A stretch of DNA of 64,000 bases from Hydrangea macrophylla (Eukaryota; Streptophyta; Magnoliopsida; Cornales; Hydrangeaceae), in NCBI GenBank assembly GCA_033977485.1, contig CM066988.1, forward strand, positions 8,588,501 through 8,652,500, in the 5' to 3' direction. This document shows positions 58,817 to 64,000 of this stretch, in pieces (the stretch's first letter is position 1; every line of letters starts with the position of its first letter). Position numbers and translations under genes: made by a program. The notes beneath the pieces are model-generated. The model was given only the letters and a program-made list of their open reading frames with translations, did not search any database and was not told where the DNA came from.

Positions 58817-61800
58817 TGTAGTACCTGTAAAATCCGTACCCCTTATTAAATTCATAATTTCTAAGTGAGACCCTGTATGTTAATATTCGTGTCGCTTAAT
58901 ATTTTATTACTATAGAATATATCTTATATTCACTGTCGCGTAATTTTATAACTATAGGTTATAATTATAGTCATTATCATTTAGTGTTATAGATTATAAT
59001 TTATATACATTTTCGTTATCACTAGATATTAATCAGCATAGGTTATTTATATAATTTGAACCCGATAGTCCCGAGACTATAGTAGTGATTATTAGTGTAA
59101 TTGACATTTTTATTTTAGGACCCGGACATTCATGTTAGACCTGGACTAATTTACACGCGGACCTGTAGAACTGGTATTACCTAGACTGTACGGCACATGG
59201 CTCAAGGCAACGTCGCATCCCACTTTTTAGGGACCCTAAGTACGACCTACCTAGCCTAGGTGTATCTAGCTTGTACCCTATAGTATCCCCCATTAAACCC
59301 ATCAAATCCCACTAGATTTGATTCTCTCAAATCCCTCCTGCAGATTCCCTATCCCCGAATCTCCCCCTCATTTACCCACCGGACACCACACACACCCACG
59401 TTATATATGTATATAATATATGTATATATGCTGCACACACACCACAGCCACCCCACACCACACTCCCTCAAACCCTCCAATACCCCTTGGTCACTCCCCC
59501 TCTCCCCTCACCGTCGGACATTCCCCCCCTCCCCAAATCAAAGCCCCTCACCAACCCATCACCCTCACTGCCACCGCCAAACACAAACCCACACACACAC
59601 ACACATTTGTATTATATATGTAGTATATGATTGTGTATATTATATTATATATTATATGAAGTGTGTGTATGAGAGGATTTATATTTGTATAAATAGAGAG
59701 TGAAAAGATAGAAAGAGATAGAGTTAAGAGTGTAGAGAGAGAAAGACACCACAATTTAGAGAGAGAGAGACCTAAGAGAAAACCCCTAAACTAAGCATTC
59801 CCCCACTCTCAGTGCCCATCTGCCCTCACCCTCAACACAGACCACACCTCACACAACAGACCAAAGAAAGAGAGATGGAAGAAGAAGGAGAGAGAGAGAC
59901 CAAACCGAGAGCTAGAAGAGAGAAGGAGCCATGAGACACTGAAAAAGACGCTGGGACCAACCCGAGACCCAATAGGTAAATCCAAACACCTCCTCTGTAG
60001 TTTTTATACACACTCAAACTCACATACATCCTCACGCACACCCCCAAATAGACCCGAGACCATGCCATAGTCGTGACCACCATGAAAGCTCCATCGAGCT
60101 CGGATTTTCAGACCATCAGCAAAACTTGTAAAACCAACACCAAAATGACCCTAACGACCCCCTTTAACTTCTCGATGAACAACTTGAAGCTTTGGTCACG
60201 TTTGGACGACCAACAAACCGATTATCTCTTTTATTTTGAATCTGTTTTCAGCCTCGTATGCACAAACCGTTAAGAGTCAGGACTCAAGAGCTATACCATT
60301 GGATTGGGCTCGTCGAGGCACTCAATTTGGACATAAAGTTTGCGTATTTTTGTTAAAAAATGAGTGAGTTATGATCAATTGATGTTTTGTGCATAATATG
60401 TATATATATACGGATTTACATATATATATATATATACACACACACTTTGTGTGTTCACGTTGGAAGGAGGAGGAGGAATTGGGCATAGGTCCGTTTGGCA
60501 ATTCAGCTTATATGTGTTAAAAGTGTAGTTTGCCAAATAGAGCCTTAGTTATTAGTATTATTATGTATTATAATTTCTATTTACTTAATAGATTAATGGT
60601 TTTAAATTATGTAAAAAAAAAAAAGTTTAAAAGTTATTTATTAAACTTTTAAATTTTCTGAAACATTACTTTAGAATATTTATTATATTCTGAATTATTA
60701 TTATTATTATATTCATTATTTATTTGGGTTCAAATAAATAATAAAGGCTTGCTTTATTTAAATTAAAATGCTCGCTAGTAAATTGATTAAATGTCTTAAA
60801 TAGTTTTAAAATATTATGTAATGGTTTTTAATATTTTGGAATATTATATTATATTCTAAAATTACATATTATACTTATTATTTATTTAGTTTAAATAAAT
60901 AATAAGAGTTAGTTTCAAAACAAAATAATTAGGTATTAAATACCTAATGGCCATTTTAAATATATAAAAAGTTATATTAATTATCCTAAGGTCTAATGAC
61001 CTTGTTTTATAAATTGTTTATTATAAAACCCAAACTTGATTGTTTTATTTAATTAAAAAGGACTCGTTTGTATGTCCTTTAATTATTTTAAATATCAAAC
61101 GAGTCCCGAAAATTATGACAAAAATACTACTGACATATTTTAAGGCCTAGTATTTAATACGAATATTTCTAAGGACCAAATGTTGTTCTAAAATATTTTT
61201 TATAATAATAGGACTCATAAGTTTATTATTATGTAATTAAAGCATTCAACAATTCATAGTGCATAAACCGTAGCTCAGAAAATACGCGGTCAACTCCCAA
61301 AGCCTTAGAATAATGCCTAGAAATATTCCTTGGAGTTTGGAGAACTTTTGACGTGGTCAAAAATACAGCTTGCCTGTAGGACCTACATTGATATAGAAAA
61401 CTCAGCCTTTTGTGCGACGGACTACGATTTGAGTCTAGTCAATGGCGTTGGACTTAGAATGACACATAGATCACTACCTTGAGGTTTATATCATCATTTG
61501 GTAAAATTACCATTATGCCCTTATTGTTAGCACATACGCTTCATCACCGTTATTCTATTATACGTTGTAGGACTGTGACTTATTCGTTGTTCGGAGAGTC
61601 ATAAGCTTGACAAGGCATCCAAGTGAGTGTTTCTAACCTCACTCTTAACATGCATAATGACTACTATAGTATTTGTATATATGTACCATACTTATGATTG
61701 TTATTCAATATATCTCGATGTATGTGTTATATATGTTATGGAATTGATTGCTATGAGACAAGCATGTTAGCTACTACTATGACATACCTATAAGAAGTAA

Positions 61801-63198
61801 AAGAGAATAACCATATGTGAAAGACTGTATAGCCATGTGTATGTCATGATGTATAATTATTTGTGAATGTTAGTTTGTACGTTTTATATATCAATGTTGA
61901 TTATATGAGCACGTTGCTATTATTGCCTTGATGACCATATCTAAATGTGCAAATGAGAATAAAGAGCATGTTAAAGAGTTTTATCTATATGTCTTGCCTA
62001 ATGCAATTATGTTATGAAGAATCATGAAACTAGATATCATATCACGGTGTCAGTACACGTATTCAGTGTCAGTGATTCCGGCCAAGTGAGGTCGTGAGTT
62101 AAAGTAATTGGGAGTCTTGGGAAGTGTGAGTTGATATAATTAAGATTCTTGTAATGTAAGTCAGGAGTTGTTATGATTTGGAAACCATACGAGATGATAA
62201 AGATACGTAATAATGGGACACTATGATTAAGATACTGAATATTATGATTGTAATAGTAAGAGAGCAGTTAGAGCTGCTATTATGCCAGTCGTCTATTTAA
62301 TTGCCGGAGAAGGTAGATGCATTTGGGTTTAACGCCATACTGCTTAGCAGTTAGTACTCTAATGTACTAGTCATCCGAGTGGATCCCCCATACCATAGCC
62401 GGAAGGGATAGCGTATCTACAGAAGAGAGAGTACGGGCCCTTACCCTTAATTTAGTTTAGACGCGGCTCGAATGCCTGCCAGAGATAGTACACACGTTGT
62501 ATGGGTTGACGTCGTGCTGTATATCATGCGCTAGTCAATTACTAATGTACCGTCCTCTGTGGTGGGATTATCGTGATAGTACACATAGTGTGTGCGCTTA
62601 CCGCCATGCTTTCTGTTTCGCAGTTAGTATTCTGACGTGCAACTCGTTGGGTGGTAATTCATCAGCAAGGGTATAGACGATCGAGCCAATTCTGCCATCG
62701 TGCTATTTGGATTATGAGGCGGTAAGGCGACAATGTTATTATGAGGCGGTAAGGCGACGATGTTACCATGAGGCCGTAAGGCGACATCGTTACTATGAGG
62801 CCGTAAGGTAACGATGTTACTATGAGGCCGTAAGGCGACAATGTTACTATGAGGCCGTAAGGCAACGATGTTACTATAAGGCCGTAAGGCGATGATATTC
62901 AGGATAACGGCACTTGTGTCTGTATAGTACATGCGTTGTGTAAGTTTTCCATTGTGCTGTATATCATGTGCTAGTTAGTTACTAATGTACCATTCTCTGC
63001 GGTGGGATTGCCGTGATAGTACACATGGTGTGTGTGCTTGCCGCCACGCTTTTCTTTTCGTAGTTAGTATTTTGACGTGCAACTCATTGGGTGGTGATTC
63101 ACCAGCGAGGGTATAGACAATTGAGCCAATTCTGCCACGTGTTATTTTGGATTAAGTAGAGATATACACCCCAGTGCCATTACCTGTGGGTCGTGACA
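58817..63198 (+). repeat. 4.4-kb 5' LTR of a gypsy-type element running off the window
   Basis: It starts TGTAGTACCTGTAAAATCC at the break in copia RT (flank ACTTT) and is taken to end GGGTCGTGACA at 63198, before primer-like text. It has no coding domain. A CA-rich stretch, GA/TA microsatellites and AT-rich DNA fill 59380-61100. LTRs above 3 kb with this start suggest a Tekay/Del-like chromovirus, which is inference. The second LTR and right flank are outside the window, so the end is tentative. Confidence 0.6.
62487..63156 (+). repeat. Duplicated segment around a 27-bp tandem array
   Basis: Seven copies of a 27-bp unit (ATGAGGCCGTAAGGCGAC...) lie at 62711-62899. On both sides are two diverged copies of a block of about 225 bases (62487-62712 and 62924-63156), sharing GTGCTGTATATCATG, GGTGGGATT, TGACGTGCAACTC and GAGCCAATTCTGCCA. 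Confidence 0.88.
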
Positions 63199-63504
63199 AA
63201 ACAAAGAATGAAATGAGTATCAGAGTGCGCAGTAAAAGCGTGGTTTGTATTGTGAAAACAAATTCCGAGTAAGTTGTCGTTATGGGTTTTATAACCCGAT
63301 GTTATTCAGTTGCATTGGTTATGGGATTTTATATTCCAGAGTTTGGATTTGGGTTCATTGAGTGCACATTTACATGCATGAGCATTATGAAAATGAGAAA
63401 TTGATTAGTACAAATATATTGTTATGATTTCGAGAACAGACAAGCATGTTATGAATTATATTAATCCTGTAATCTGGTTAATGGTAGATGTTTGGTTAAC
63501 TATG
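63199..63504 (+). other. Start of the element interior, possible primer site
   Basis: GAGTATCAGAGTGCG at 63215-63229 resembles the methionine-tRNA primer site (TGGTATCAGAGC), but lies 17 bases from the proposed LTR end rather than next to it. No ORF of note. Confidence 0.4.
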
Positions 63505-64000
63505 ATGGGTGAAGTCACATGATTGTCCACACCATGCAGTACTAAGTAACAATAAGGATAACAAGATAACAAAATAATCTAGGTTCTGGATAACAAAGTA
63601 ACTTAAAGTCGAAAGAAAGTTACTAACTATTACAATTAGAGTCTTGAATCAAATTGAACATAACGAAGTACAATTGTCAAGGCAACATTTGCATGTTTAC
63701 AAAGACATCTGAAAATAGTAAGGATAGATAAACTAAAATCTAGCCTAATCTTCAATTAGCATAGGTGTAGTCATCGGCATAGTAATCTGCCTCCGTCTGA
63801 CCTTCGTCAGGGTAGTCCTCCACAGGGACGTCGTCACCAGCATAGTAGTCCTCGCCTGTAGGTCCTTTACATGTGTAGTCATAAATAGGGTACGCTGGAA
63901 TGTAGAAATGTCTAGCAGCATAAAATGCCGTCAGCTTAATAAAAGCTGAGTGAATTGGATACTAACAGGGTATCAGCTATTGAAGTTATTACATGTTATG
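63505..64000 (+). repeat. Left part of an LTR related to 55659-57809, cut by the window edge
   Basis: From about 63505 the sequence parallels 55735-56215: GTCCACACCATGCAGTACTA, GTAGTCATCGGCATA, GCCGTCAGCTTA and AGGGTATCAGCTATTGAAGTTATTACA-like text all have counterparts in order. The usual TGTCACGCCCC start is not visible, so the left boundary is approximate. Confidence 0.7.

Noticed and set aside
60488..60542. Tiny Tourist-like unit between GGTCCGTTTGGCAA and TTGCCAAATAGAGCC
   Set aside because: The ends resemble Tourist repeats, but only 55 bp remain and the flanks (ATA, TTA) do not match; too weak to call.
62624..62932. Minus-strand ORF with nine-residue repeats
   Set aside because: A 27-bp array stays open by its length; two frames are open at once and no gene context exists.
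1..64000. tRNA, rRNA or organelle-derived inserts
   Set aside because: I looked for conserved tRNA/rRNA text and plastid or mitochondrial genes and saw none; only primer-site complements of tRNA ends are present. A covariance-model scan would be decisive.

Overview
This is a plant nuclear genome window, almost certainly from a eudicot. The evidence is Ty1/copia and Ty3/gypsy LTR retrotransposons, Tourist-, Mutator- and hAT-type MITEs, one intron-containing nuclear gene for a plastid protein, and AT-rich intergenic DNA with microsatellites. There are no operons, prokaryotic genes or CRISPR arrays. I see one convincing intact host gene, one broken host-gene fragment, and otherwise layered transposable elements.

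Layout. (1) 1-2.6 kb: 3' end of a copia element (reverse transcriptase tail, RNase H, 3' LTR). It cuts into an antisense plant-mobile-domain ORF (2.6-3.4 kb) that may belong to the 3' end of another gypsy element. (2) 4.9-9.3 kb: a truncated gypsy (Tat-like) element on the minus strand, with 5' LTR, primer site and gag-protease-RT-RNase H, broken by stops and frameshifts; its LTR sits against half of a Tourist MITE. (3) 10.3-17.8 kb: a decayed copia element with both LTRs, a solo LTR in its interior and an hAT-type element in its 3' LTR. (4) 19.3-22.0 kb, minus strand: a two-exon gene for a YceD/DUF177 plastid 23S rRNA accumulation protein of 326 residues; its single intron holds three MITEs. 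(5) 24.1-27.9 kb: a C-terminal coding fragment resembling a growth-regulating factor (GRF), interrupted by two solo LTRs, one of which holds a third. Removing them with one copy of each target duplication restores one reading frame. (6) 28.2-29.1 kb: a non-autonomous DNA transposon. (7) From 30.4 kb to the right edge: a second copia element whose gag, integrase and RT are split by successive insertions. These are a very long solo LTR (34.5-54.3 kb) that itself contains a 13.8-kb non-autonomous gypsy-like element with 3.2-kb LTRs and one small Gag-like ORF (39.1-53.0 kb); a 2.15-kb solo LTR (55.7-57.8 kb); and a third element with a 4.4-kb LTR starting at 58.8 kb and running off the window.

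Most boundaries rest on target-site duplications (TSDs) read directly from the sequence: CTCAC, GCTGA, GGTAG, CCCAA, CATCGAGT and AATAATATT are perfect; several others differ at one base. No retroelement here looks autonomous. The stops in their coding regions are mostly the kind produced by C-to-T decay. The most notable things are the small-Gag non-autonomous element with its in-frame tandem arrays, the palindromic GATCGATC clusters shared by unrelated LTR families, and the GRF-like exon that carries stacked solo LTRs.
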